Shown here in pieces: positions 15,746 through 24,739 of a stretch of 64,000 nucleotides of DNA. Below the pieces are notes generated by a model, which worked only from the letters and a program-made list of their open reading frames with translations, did no database searches and had not been told where the DNA came from. Numbering within the stretch: position 1 is the first letter of the stretch; every line of letters starts with the position of its first letter. This DNA comes from Moritella sp. PE36 (GTDB lineage Bacteria > Pseudomonadota > Gammaproteobacteria > Enterobacterales > Moritellaceae), in assembly GCF_000170855.1 (NCBI RefSeq), contig NZ_ABCQ01000016.1, positions 1-64,000 of the forward strand. The letters are read 5' to 3'. The position numbers were made by a program, and so were the translations under genes.

Positions 15746-18658
15746 TTGCGATTTCGTCAAAGTATAGGAAACAAACTGTTATTCGCGTTTAGTTTTGTTG
15801 CCAGCTTATTAGTTATTATCAGTACTGTGTCTTGGTACAGCTTAAGTCTTATTGCCGATACAGGTGAAAAAATTGCACAACAAACGCTACCTAGCTTATC
15901 AAGCGCCAGTGAATTGGCTAATATCAGTCTGCAAATAACCAACCGAACCACGTTACTGAAAAATGCCAGCAGTGATATTGATCGTCAGAACATAAATGCA
16001 CAATTAATTCAGCTAAACTTGGCCATTGGCAAAAAATTCCAGGCCTTGGATATCTCTGAACTCGATAATCGTAATATCCGTCAATTGGTATTACAAAAAA
16101 CCAATATTATTAAAGATATTAGTCAGCTCAATGACAATGCCAAACTACAAATTCAGCAACGACAGCAGCGCCAAGATTCATTTGTTCAGGTAACAACTGC
16201 GGTGCGTAATATCTTTCAATTATCACAATCTCAAGTTGCCAATGCCCACACCTTTGCCTTAGTGAGGCTGAGCGGACTGTATGACTTAATTGAACAGCAT
16301 CAGGATAACAATATTATCTATCAGAACCTTGATCTGATCATTGATGAAGATCTTAATCTGTTAGATAAAATGACCGCATTGGAAAGATACAGCTTAGAAC
16401 TGGGACAAATTGCTAACTTTATTATCAATACCTCGCAAGTAGAGCAACTAACCCGTTTAAAACCACAAAAGGATGAACTCATACACATCATCCGTCAGCT
16501 GGTGGACTCAATCAAAGATCCATATCGTTTAGCGCGTGTTCAGTCTACTATATTAAACCTTAATACCTTCACCACCTTGATCAATCAACAAAGCGATTAT
16601 CTACAGCTTGAACAAAAACAAAATGATTTACACTTGTATATTTCCAAGCAGTTGAGTGAACTTAACCAAGGTATTCGTACGCTGGTAGAAAAGCAAACTC
16701 AACAAGCACAGCAAACCAGCCAGCAACAGCAAAAGTTGGTTTCATGGTCGCAAAACATTCTGATACTGGCCACCATCTTGTCATTAATCGTGATCATTGG
16801 GGTGATGTGGAAGATTGTATATCAAGGCATTGTATTCAAATTATCTAAACATACCCAAGTGATTAAAAAGCTTGCCGAAGGCGATCTCGAAATCACTGTC
16901 GAGCCTTCTAATGATGAAGAGTTCAAGCAAATGGCACTAGCACTGGATATTTTCCGCGACAATGCATTAAAAAAACAAAAGCTTGAACAAGCGCAAATTG
17001 AAACTGAAAAAGAACTACGTCTGCATAAAGAAAATTTAGAACGCTTGGTAAAACAAAGAACAGAACAGCTAACGCTCATTAATGAAAAACTCAATAATGA
17101 ATCCGTCGGTCATGCCAAAGCCAAACAACAGGCCGAAGATGCCAACAACGCCAAGTCAGTATTTCTGGCCAATATGAGTCATGAAATTCGCACCCCGATG
17201 AATGGCATGTTAGGCACATTAGAGCTGTTATCAGATACACCGCTGTCAACGCAGCAACAGACTTATACCCAGACTATCCTAACCTCGGGTGAAAACTTAC
17301 TGGATATTCTTAATGATATTCTCGATTATTCCAAAATTGAAGCGGGTCATATCGAAGTATCTAACCGGGCAGTCAATCTTCAGCGTTTAGGCAATAACGT
17401 TATCGATCTGATGCGGGCGAGGGCAGAGAGCAAGGGGCTGAATTTAACCTTTAACCTTGCGGATAAACTTGATATTTGGGTGCTTGCCGACTTAGGTAAA
17501 CTGCGTCAGATCATCATTAACTTAGTCAACAATGCCATAAAATTCACCACTTCAGGCAGCGTCACTCTGGCTATTGCAACACATGACGAGCAGCTCAGTT
17601 TTAGCATTACCGATACCGGCTGTGGTATTGCCGATGATAAGCAGAAAGCAGTATTTGACGCCTTTACCCAAGTGGCTAACTTAAGCAGTGCGACAGGCAC
17701 AGGACTGGGTTTAGCTATTTCTCAGCGACTGGTGTCAGCAATCCAAGGCACGCTTTCGTTAACCAGTATTGAGAATCAGGGCAGTTGTTTCTACTTTAAG
17801 ATCCCACTGCAAGTCGCTCCGCAAGCGTTGATTGATGAACAGTTATCTACCGTTTCACATGTGATTGAAACGAATAGCTGTTTCCGCATCCTTATTGTTG
17901 AAGATAACCAAATCAATCGCGATGTTGCCTGTGCGCTAGTGCAGAAGTTAGGTCATCAAGTCTATAGCGCCTGCGACGGAGCATCAGCACTGGCACTGTA
18001 CTCAAATCAAGATGTTGATCTGGCTCTGTTAGATATCAACCTGCCAGATATTGATGGCGTCGAACTGGCGGTACAACTGCGAGATATGGCCGAATGTAAA
18101 CAGCGACAATTAAAAACTATCGCGGTATCTGCTCATGTATTTAAAGACGATATCACCAAGTTCATCGATTCCGGTTTTGATGGTTTTATTGCCAAACCGG
18201 TACAAATGAAACGCCTGAAAAGCACGATCGCCAAGGTAATGGTAAATGTGGTTGGTCTAGATGATAGTGATGGATCACCTGAGGTAAGCAAAGATATGGT
18301 GTTATTCAACCCTGCCACGCTTGATCAAGACCTACAATATCTGGGGAAAGACAAGATCATAGCGCTGGGGCAGTTGTTCTGTCGTCAGACGCAGTCGGAT
18401 TACAGTGATTTCGCTGCGCTTAATGCCGAGCAACAAGAAAAGTTACTGCATAAATTAAAAGGCGCTGCTGTCGCTTTAGGTTTAACTGCGTTGTACCAGC
18501 GTTGTCATCAACTTGAGATGTCATTTAAAAAGTCATGTAAAACTAAAGTGTTATCTACATCACAGTTAACACAATTGGCATTATTAATTAACAATTCTGT
18601 CGACCAATTACAAAATTATGTGACGCAACTTTCTGCGGGTGATGGCTTTAGTGAATAA
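15746..18658 (+). CDS. torS: TorS, hybrid sensor kinase for TMAO
   Basis: 970-residue hybrid kinase. The TTG at 15746 is taken as start because AGGAG sits 6 bases upstream. Order: membrane helix about 10-32; periplasmic four-helix sensor domain about 33-330, Gln-rich; second helix about 335-358; HAMP; coiled coil; histidine-kinase domain with phosphorylated His479 in [11 protein letters not shown]; ATPase domain with DTGCGI and GTGLGLAIS; receiver domain with Asp763 in [11 protein letters not shown]; and a C-terminal phosphotransfer domain with His902 in [12 protein letters not shown]. This four-step phosphorelay layout is that of TorS, which signals to TorR. Confidence 0.92.
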   Translation: MRFRQSIGNKLLFAFSFVASLLVIISTVSWYSLSLIADTGEKIAQQTLPSLSSASELANISLQITNRTTLLKNASSDIDRQNINAQLIQLNLAIGKKFQALDISELDNRNIRQLVLQKTNIIKDISQLNDNAKLQIQQRQQRQDSFVQVTTAVRNIFQLSQSQVANAHTFALVRLSGLYDLIEQHQDNNIIYQNLDLIIDEDLNLLDKMTALERYSLELGQIANFIINTSQVEQLTRLKPQKDELIHIIRQLVDSIKDPYRLARVQSTILNLNTFTTLINQQSDYLQLEQKQNDLHLYISKQLSELNQGIRTLVEKQTQQAQQTSQQQQKLVSWSQNILILATILSLIVIIGVMWKIVYQGIVFKLSKHTQVIKKLAEGDLEITVEPSNDEEFKQMALALDIFRDNALKKQKLEQAQIETEKELRLHKENLERLVKQRTEQLTLINEKLNNESVGHAKAKQQAEDANNAKSVFLANMSHEIRTPMNGMLGTLELLSDTPLSTQQQTYTQTILTSGENLLDILNDILDYSKIEAGHIEVSNRAVNLQRLGNNVIDLMRARAESKGLNLTFNLADKLDIWVLADLGKLRQIIINLVNNAIKFTTSGSVTLAIATHDEQLSFSITDTGCGIADDKQKAVFDAFTQVANLSSATGTGLGLAISQRLVSAIQGTLSLTSIENQGSCFYFKIPLQVAPQALIDEQLSTVSHVIETNSCFRILIVEDNQINRDVACALVQKLGHQVYSACDGASALALYSNQDVDLALLDINLPDIDGVELAVQLRDMAECKQRQLKTIAVSAHVFKDDITKFIDSGFDGFIAKPVQMKRLKSTIAKVMVNVVGLDDSDGSPEVSKDMVLFNPATLDQDLQYLGKDKIIALGQLFCRQTQSDYSDFAALNAEQQEKLLHKLKGAAVALGLTALYQRCHQLEMSFKKSCKTKVLSTSQLTQLALLINNSVDQLQNYVTQLSAGDGFSE

Positions 18659-18758
18659 CAAAGGTTGCCATATAACCTTATGTTATTCATGGTTAATTTA
18701 TGCAGCATTTCAAAAGCATTAAACTATCCCTTTAGAAATAGAAATGAATGCTTAATGT

Positions 18759-18799
18759 CTATTCATAACCTGTTCACAATTTGTTGTTTTCATTCATAT
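18759..18799 (+). promoter_or_regulatory. Candidate tor boxes (TorR operator) upstream of torA
   Basis: Three direct decamers resembling the E. coli tor box CTGTTCATAT: CTATTCATAA at 18759-18768, CTGTTCACAA at 18770-18779 and TCATTCATAT at 18790-18799. Spacings between starts are 11 and 20 bases, so all sit on about one face of the helix. A partial inverted copy (GAAATGAATG) is at 18741-18750. They end about 100 bp before the torA start. Confidence 0.65.
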
Positions 18800-18901
18800 T
18801 AAGCGTCAATGTCATTCTCAATATTTCATTAGTGTATTAGGAAAAGCAGTAACCAAGTATTACTGCACTTAACTTACACAATCCTCAGGGGTACAGAAAT
18901 T

Positions 18902-21553
18902 ATGAGTATAAGTCGTCGAAGTTTCTTGAAATCTTCATTAGCAGCCGCGGGAGCCGTACCAGCGCTGACGTTATTTGGTCCCAAGGCCGTATTTGCTAAA
19001 GATATCGAATTGATCCCACACGCAAGTCACTATGGTGCATTTAAAGCTGTGGTAAAAGACGGCAAACTCATCGGTGTGCAGACGTTATCAGAAATTGATG
19101 CGATGCCCACTAAAATGCTCACTGAGGGGGTATTAAGCAGAACTTACCACGAAACTCGCGTGAATTATCCGATGGTACGTAAGTCTTATCTTGAAGGTAT
19201 GACTAACGGCACAGGCGATACCAAAGTTGAATTACGGGGTAAAGAAGAATTCGTACGGGTTTCTTGGGATGTAGCACTTGGTCTAACGGCTAAAGCTATT
19301 CTCGATACCATTGATAAAGCCGGTAACGAAGGTATTTTCAGTAGTTCTTATGGTGGTTGGAGCCATGCTGGTGTATTCCGTCCGAACGTATTACAAGGCC
19401 GTTTCTTTAACATGATTGGTGGTTGTAGCTTAACATCGGGTGATTACTCAGGTGGCGCATCACAAATCAGTTTGCCACATATAATCGGAGACATGGAAGT
19501 ATACTCACCGCAAACAGCCTGGGAACAAGTACGCGATAATACCCAAGTATTCTGTATGATCGGCTGTGATCCGTTCAAAAATAACCGAATTGAATACCGC
19601 GTAGCCGATCACCAAATGTATCCACGTTGGGAAGCAATTAAGGACAAGGGCATTAAGTTTGTTTCCATTAACCCGCAGTTCACCATTACCGATGAAGCAT
19701 TAGATTGTGAGTGGGTTAAGATTATTCCTGGCACAGATACAGCACTATTTTTATCTATGTGTCATTACCTGTACAAAAATGACTTACATGATGAAAAATA
19801 CCTAGATAAGTACACTGTTGGTTTCGAGAAGTTCTTACCATCACTGTTAGGTAAAGATGGCAGTGAAGAGAAAACGCCGAAATGGGCAGCTAAGATCACC
19901 GGTATTCCGGAAGCTAAAATCATTGAATTAGCAAAAATGTTCGCTGATAACAGAACCCAGTTTGCGGGTTCATGGTCACTGCAACGTCAAGACCACGGTG
20001 AAATGCAACATTGGGCAATCATCGCGTTCTCAAGCATGTTAGGTGGCATCGGTAAACCAGGTGAAGGCGTTGGTTTCAGCTGGCACTATGGTTGTGGTGG
20101 TATGCCGGTTTCTGGTAAGTCTATGCCTGCTGGTTTATCGCAAGGTCGTAACTTGGTTAAAGCTTACTGCCCTGCATCACGTATTACCGAAATGTTAAAC
20201 AACCCGGGTGGCGAGTTTACCCATAACGGTTCAACCCATAAATACCCGTTGGTGAAAATGATTTATAACTCGGGTAACAACTTCATGTCACATCAACAAG
20301 ATACCAACAAGTTGATCAAAGCTCTGCAGAATGTGGATACCGTCGTGTGCCAAGACCCGTGGTGGTGTGCGTCGACACGCTGGTCAGATATTGTATTACC
20401 AGCAACAACAACGGTAGAGCGTAATGATATTACCTCTGGCGGTACTTACAGTAATGATAAAGTCTATGCGATGCGTCAGATCATTAAACCGCAAGCAGAG
20501 AGCCTAGATGATATCGAGATCTTCCGTCGTCTATCAAGCCTGTTCAATGTTGAATATCAGTTCATGGAACAAGGCCAATCAGTCATGCAAATGATTGAAG
20601 CAGCATACTCGAAGAGTTCTGCGACTATGCCGTTTAAAGCGTTCTGGGAGCAAGGTATTGCTCACATGGAAGTACCACTTGAAGCTAACAAATGGGTTCG
20701 CCATGGTGATTTCTATACCGATCCAGTGAAAAACCCGTTAGCAACGACATCGGGTAAAATTGAACTCTACTCGAGTGATTTTGCTAAGTATGAATTGGCT
20801 GATTGCCCGCCAATCCCAACATTCTTCCCGCCACATGAATACTTAGGTAATGCAGAAGAAGATGAATTACACGTAGTAAGCCCGCATCCACGTATGCGTT
20901 TACATTCACAAATGGCCAATACCAGTATTCGTGATATCGATAATATTCAAGGTCGTGAACCTTGCTTAATGAGTCCTGAAGACGCGGAAAACCGTGGCAT
21001 TAAAGATGGCGACTTGATTGAAGTATACAACAAGCGTGGTTCTATTTTAGTCGGCGCACGTGTCGATGCTCGCATCATGAAAGGTGTTATCAGTATCTAT
21101 GAAGGTTGCTGGCCATCGGTGGATAGTAAAGGTCGTTGTAACAGTGGTTTGGTTAACTTTCTCACGTCGGACAAAGCCTCAAGTGGCTTGAGTCAGGCAA
21201 CAACCGCTAATACTGTGTTAGTTAAAATGAAGAAATGTACCGATCCAGATGGACCGAATCAGGCATACACCAAACCTGCGATCATCGACAAGTCTAAAGC
21301 CGAATTTGCGATTGTTTATGGTCTAGCGCGAGTGTCAAACTTGAAAGCTAAAGTAAGTGAAAACTTAAGCCCGGGCGAGAAGATCTTCTATCAACGTTGT
21401 ACAGTTTGTCATGGTCCAAAAGATACTACCCACTTTACTAAACTGCAGTGGAAAGGTATTACCAAAAGTATGTTCCCACGCGCTGGTCTAAACCCAGAAG
21501 AGCAGGGCTTAGTACTCGACTTCTTGATGAAGAATGCGAAAGACGCCATTTAA
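18902..21553 (+). CDS. torA: TMAO reductase TorA-like with fused C-terminal cytochrome c domain
   Basis: 883-residue periplasmic molybdoenzyme that reduces trimethylamine N-oxide (possibly other N/S-oxides). Tat signal SRRSFLKS with cleavage near residue 32. The catalytic part (about 40-820) is of the TorA/BisC/DMSO reductase family: SYGGWSHAG around the active site and the molybdenum-ligand serine, Ser183, in TSGDYSGGASQ. E. coli TorA is about 848 residues with no haem. Here the last 70 residues add a mono-haem c domain, Cys833-Cys836-His837 (CTVCH), whose ending (LQWKGITKSMFPRAGL) resembles the C-terminal domain of TorC/TorY. No torC or torD is nearby. The ribosome site is AGGGG, about 12 bases upstream. 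Confidence 0.85.
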   Translation: MSISRRSFLKSSLAAAGAVPALTLFGPKAVFAKDIELIPHASHYGAFKAVVKDGKLIGVQTLSEIDAMPTKMLTEGVLSRTYHETRVNYPMVRKSYLEGMTNGTGDTKVELRGKEEFVRVSWDVALGLTAKAILDTIDKAGNEGIFSSSYGGWSHAGVFRPNVLQGRFFNMIGGCSLTSGDYSGGASQISLPHIIGDMEVYSPQTAWEQVRDNTQVFCMIGCDPFKNNRIEYRVADHQMYPRWEAIKDKGIKFVSINPQFTITDEALDCEWVKIIPGTDTALFLSMCHYLYKNDLHDEKYLDKYTVGFEKFLPSLLGKDGSEEKTPKWAAKITGIPEAKIIELAKMFADNRTQFAGSWSLQRQDHGEMQHWAIIAFSSMLGGIGKPGEGVGFSWHYGCGGMPVSGKSMPAGLSQGRNLVKAYCPASRITEMLNNPGGEFTHNGSTHKYPLVKMIYNSGNNFMSHQQDTNKLIKALQNVDTVVCQDPWWCASTRWSDIVLPATTTVERNDITSGGTYSNDKVYAMRQIIKPQAESLDDIEIFRRLSSLFNVEYQFMEQGQSVMQMIEAAYSKSSATMPFKAFWEQGIAHMEVPLEANKWVRHGDFYTDPVKNPLATTSGKIELYSSDFAKYELADCPPIPTFFPPHEYLGNAEEDELHVVSPHPRMRLHSQMANTSIRDIDNIQGREPCLMSPEDAENRGIKDGDLIEVYNKRGSILVGARVDARIMKGVISIYEGCWPSVDSKGRCNSGLVNFLTSDKASSGLSQATTANTVLVKMKKCTDPDGPNQAYTKPAIIDKSKAEFAIVYGLARVSNLKAKVSENLSPGEKIFYQRCTVCHGPKDTTHFTKLQWKGITKSMFPRAGLNPEEQGLVLDFLMKNAKDAI

Positions 21554-21609
21554 TATCAAACATTTAGAATTTAGCGTAAACAGTTAACATTTAAATGACT
21601 GATATCAAA

Positions 21610-21637
21610 AAGTATGGAATTTCCTAGTTCCATACTT
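21610..21637 (+). other. Perfect hairpin after torA
   Basis: AAGTATGGAA (21610-21619) pairs perfectly with TTCCATACTT (21628-21637) around an 8-base loop, 57 bases after the torA stop. It is the first of three successive hairpins. There is no T run after it, so it is more likely an mRNA-stabilising structure or part of a small RNA than a terminator. Confidence 0.6.
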
Positions 21638-21643
21638 AACACG

Positions 21644-21669
21644 TGACAGGGTGCCTCACCACACTGTCA
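21644..21669 (+). other. Second hairpin after torA
   Basis: Outer stem TGACAG (21644-21649) with CTGTCA (21664-21669), inner stem GGTG (21650-21653) with CACC (21657-21660) around CCT, and a 3-base bulge ACA. It lies between the first hairpin and the terminator. Confidence 0.5.
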
Positions 21670-21675
21670 TACTCC

Positions 21676-21709
21676 AAAGGAAGCCTCCCTCGGCTTCCTT
21701 TTCTTTTTC
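21676..21709 (+). terminator. Rho-independent terminator of torA
   Basis: Stem AAGGAAGCC (21677-21685) / GGCTTCCTT (21692-21700), 6-base loop TCCCTC, followed by a T-rich run TTCTTTTTCT. Classic intrinsic terminator. Confidence 0.9.
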
Positions 21710-21936
21710 TAGCAAACAGTAAAATTCATTAAATTTGCAGTGTTATTTTAATCTAGTGAATACAGTCACGCTTTCTTCAAAAGAGTATCAGTTCACCTTG
21801 TTCATAATAGTAAACTTAAATATACTCAAGTAGATATAGTGATTTACTAGTGATTAATAAGCCCCCCTACAAAAATAAATAGCAGAAATTCAGACGTTCT
21901 CGGAGTAGGACTAAGTGAATATTTATGGAGATTTTA
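21710..21936. other. Region between the torA terminator and the HAD gene
   Basis: AT-rich spacer, part of a 383-base stretch without a gene that begins at 21554. It should hold the promoter of the HAD gene; I see no distinctive operator. Confidence 0.4.
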
Positions 21937-22575
21937 ATGCACCTAATAATGTTTGATATTGATGGCACTCTTATCGAGTCATGTGATTTTGACGCTGATT
22001 GTTATTCAGAAGCGATAAAGAACGTTACAGGGCATGAACTAAATACTGACTGGGCTAGTTACAAGAACATTACAGATGCTGGAATATTGGATGAGTTTAT
22101 TTCTGAACATGATTTAACTGACCAGCGAGATTTCCTACATAAAAATGTTAAAGAATCATTCGTACAGCTTGTTCAAGCTCACCTTGAAGTATCACCTGCG
22201 CGAGAGGTGGATGGTGCGATTGATTTTTTACGACAGTTACAATTAAGAACTGATGTTGAAGTTGCAATTGCTACTGGAGGTTGGGAAGAAACAGCCAGAA
22301 TAAAGCTTCATTCAGCAGGCTTTGATATTTCAGGATTAGCTTTTGCGTCTAGCTCCGATGCGATAGAGCGCACCAAGGTTATGCAATTATCTGAATCTCG
22401 GTGTAGTAATACGCTATTTATATCCAAAACTTATTTTGGCGATGGTGTTTGGGATAAGCAGGCCTCTGAAAATCTGTCATATAACTTCATACTTGTTGGT
22501 AATAAACTGCTGCATAGTAAGCAAATTGATAACTTTCAAAGTCCAGAGGCCGCACTTATTCATCTTGGTATGTAA
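21937..22575 (+). CDS. HAD-superfamily hydrolase
   Basis: 212 residues from the ATG at 21937, chosen because GGAG lies 6 bases upstream and the protein then begins MHLIMFDIDGTL; an in-frame ATG 12 bases earlier overlaps that ribosome site. Motif I is D7-x-D9-GT, the nucleophile and acid/base pair. Helical cap about 15-85; motif II at IATGGW; motif III/IV region around FISKTYFGDGVWDKQA with the acidic GDG. It probably acts as a small-molecule phosphatase of the phosphoglycolate-phosphatase type; substrate unknown. Confidence 0.8.
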   Translation: MHLIMFDIDGTLIESCDFDADCYSEAIKNVTGHELNTDWASYKNITDAGILDEFISEHDLTDQRDFLHKNVKESFVQLVQAHLEVSPAREVDGAIDFLRQLQLRTDVEVAIATGGWEETARIKLHSAGFDISGLAFASSSDAIERTKVMQLSESRCSNTLFISKTYFGDGVWDKQASENLSYNFILVGNKLLHSKQIDNFQSPEAALIHLGM

Positions 22576-22608
22576 TAAGCTGACTCGCTCGAAATGTTGA
22601 GCTCTAGA

Positions 22609-23025
22609 TTAACTGTATTTAGCATCAATCGCTTTCAAAGACCGCAAGAACAGTCCTAAGCCACCTATAGCTAAAACTAAAATTACAATAAGATCATACG
22701 ATGTCATCGTGCGTAGGCTAAAACGAACAGAAGATATAACACCAAAGATTAACGCCGTGATAGAGCCAATTGATAATAACCAGCCTAATATATTTCGAGA
22801 GTTGTAAAAGATAAGCCCAATACCAAATATAAATGGCAGCATCACAGTGCCACCTGTAATACCAAAACTGGTTCCTAAAGCATTGACGCTATAGAGTCGA
22901 GAACTGAGTCCGAAGTTTGTAGTGACCGTAATTGCATTTAGCAGCAAATAGAAACCACCACACATCATAATCAAACCAATAAAGAAATGCCCAATACCAC
23001 CTGAATTTCCGCCAGCTCCGTTCAT
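22609..23025 (-). CDS. Small membrane protein, four helices
   Basis: 138 residues from ATG 23025, where AGGAGG lies only 5 bases upstream, an almost ideal ribosome site; an in-frame ATG at 23061 is less likely. Gly-rich N-terminus (NGAGGNSGGIGH), then about four membrane segments (10-35, 57-80, 84-103 and 113-133). No cofactor motif or known family recognised. Convergent with the HAD gene. Confidence 0.6.
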   Translation of the reverse strand: MNGAGGNSGGIGHFFIGLIMMCGGFYLLLNAITVTTNFGLSSRLYSVNALGTSFGITGGTVMLPFIFGIGLIFYNSRNILGWLLSIGSITALIFGVISSVRFSLRTMTSYDLIVILVLAIGGLGLFLRSLKAIDAKYS

Positions 23026-23215
23026 TACAACCTCCTGTATATCTAAAGTGACCAAGACCATAACAACGGATAGCTTATATTACAATTGCTTAGGCTAGTT
23101 CAGACGGCAAGTTCATACTTATCTCATACGCTTAACGGATTGTAATGTATGAGAGCAATCGTTATTGTTTTACATAAATTATAGAGCATATTACTTGAAC
23201 TTAAGCTGATACATT

Positions 23216-23677
23216 ATGAAAGAAATTATAATATTATTGCTGATTTTTTTTAATGCATACGGAATGACATTGCTTGATAAAGACCTCTCTAGCCATGTTT
23301 CAATTACAGGGTTAGCCAGCATTGATAGGGTTATTGGTTATTCTTGCCGAAAAAACAGATTCGAACATTGTGGAGAAACCATTTTTTCCTTAAGGGGTAG
23401 CTCTAAATCATATTGGGTTGAGATGGACTTATCTTCATATCTTAATAAGAAAGCATATCTGAAAAGCAGACGCCTTACTTTGTATATAACCCCTGAAGAT
23501 AACTTACGTGATTCTGTATATGTTCAAATTATTAAACGTGGTGATTCAGTTATTTACGGTAACTCAAAGTGGCTTAGTTTTGATGATTTTTTATGGGTCA
23601 TTTATTTCACATTAATATGGTTTGTATTACTGATGGATAAATACTTTGGAAAGCCCTTGCGTGCTTCAAAAGCATAG
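23216..23677 (+). CDS. Hypothetical membrane-anchored protein
   Basis: 153 residues. A hydrophobic N-terminal segment (1-17) could be a signal anchor and a second membrane helix lies at about 126-142 near the C-terminus. The middle is an extracytoplasmic beta-rich region with two Cys (YSCRKNRFEHCG) that might form a disulphide. AT-rich, low codon bias, typical of accessory genes. No family recognised. Confidence 0.45.
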   Translation: MKEIIILLLIFFNAYGMTLLDKDLSSHVSITGLASIDRVIGYSCRKNRFEHCGETIFSLRGSSKSYWVEMDLSSYLNKKAYLKSRRLTLYITPEDNLRDSVYVQIIKRGDSVIYGNSKWLSFDDFLWVIYFTLIWFVLLMDKYFGKPLRASKA

Positions 23678-23756
23678 TTCATAAATATTAACTAAAATAG
23701 TATCCTCATTCACGCTTACTTGGTGAGATCAAAGAATAGACTTTGATGCTGTAATC

Positions 23757-23884
23757 CACTGCTATACAACACCCCTTTATGATTCATGTAATTCGAGTCT
23801 GTTTGATTGAGATCTAAAGGTACGCCACCGAGTTGTGGTTTAGGTCATTTCACATAACAAGTTGGGGCATTTTTGAGTACACCA
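23757..23884 (-). pseudogene. Decayed partial copy of the 3' end of the CysQ-like gene
   Basis: 23757-23826 matches 24764-24833 and 23824-23884 matches about 24938-25001, both in the same orientation, with about 10-20% differences and an internal deletion of roughly 105 bases. This is a broken duplicate of the end of the phosphatase gene at 24712-25668. The functional DUF1275 gene sits between copy and parent. The surrounding 23678-24073 holds no intact gene. Confidence 0.75.
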
Positions 23885-24073
23885 GTCGCTCAGCTAATTT
23901 TAAATACAGGTACAATAGGCTTTAGTCTTTTTTCCTGTATTTTATTTGATTTAGAGTAGCTATGTTTGATTCTCGATTTATTATTAATAATAAATTTGCT
24001 ACTGTTCATCGTAATAAAATGACAATGGAATTCACGTTATACGGCATTCCATTTAATAAGCTAAAGGATTGTC

Positions 24074-24739
24074 GTGATTTCAAAATTACCCCGCTGGGTA
24101 GAATATGGTTCGTTTATTCTTGCTCTGGTTGCAGGGCTTATCAATTCTATTGGATTATTAGGTTTCAAGCACCAAGCCGTTTCACATTTATCTGGTACCG
24201 CGACACTACTTGGCTCTGGAATTATAAACTCAAATTTTTCTGATGTGCTGCATTTGGCTTTAGTTATCCTTAGCTTCGTAATGGGTTCTGTTATATCGGG
24301 CTATTTCCTGCGTAGTGGCGCATTAAAGTTGGGTCGTAACTACAGTGGCCTGCTTGCTTTGGAAGCAATGTTTATTTTGGGTTCTATTTATTTCCTAGTC
24401 GAGGGCTCAGTGCAAGGTAATTATTTGGTTTCAGCGGCTTGCGGCTTACAGAACGCACTCGTCACTACTTACAGTGGTGCGGTTATCCGAACAACACATT
24501 TAACCGGTATATTTACTGATTTAGGTATTATGTTAGGGGCGAGATTGAGAGGTGAACAATTTGATCAAAGAAAGGCATCATTGTTTATAATCATTATCAT
24601 AGGGTTCATTTCGGGTGGCACATTAGGTGCGTATTTTTTCAGTGTTTTAAATTTTTATGCCCTATATATTCCAGCTGGTATCTGTTTGTTGTTGGCATTT
24701 TCTTATTCAATTTACAATGCAAAAGTCAGCAGAACATGA
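24074..24739 (+). CDS. DUF1275 (YoaK-like) membrane protein
   Basis: 221 residues. GTG start at 24074 with AAAGGA 5 bases upstream. Five or six membrane helices; the segments ALVAGLINSIGLLGF, AVSHLSGTATLLG and CGLQNALVTTYSGAVIRTTHLTGIFTDLG are diagnostic for DUF1275 proteins (G-x-x-N....H.tG). Function of the family is unknown; a transporter or stress role has been suggested. Its last 28 bp overlap the convergent CysQ-like gene. Confidence 0.85.
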   Translation: MISKLPRWVEYGSFILALVAGLINSIGLLGFKHQAVSHLSGTATLLGSGIINSNFSDVLHLALVILSFVMGSVISGYFLRSGALKLGRNYSGLLALEAMFILGSIYFLVEGSVQGNYLVSAACGLQNALVTTYSGAVIRTTHLTGIFTDLGIMLGARLRGEQFDQRKASLFIIIIIGFISGGTLGAYFFSVLNFYALYIPAGICLLLAFSYSIYNAKVSRT

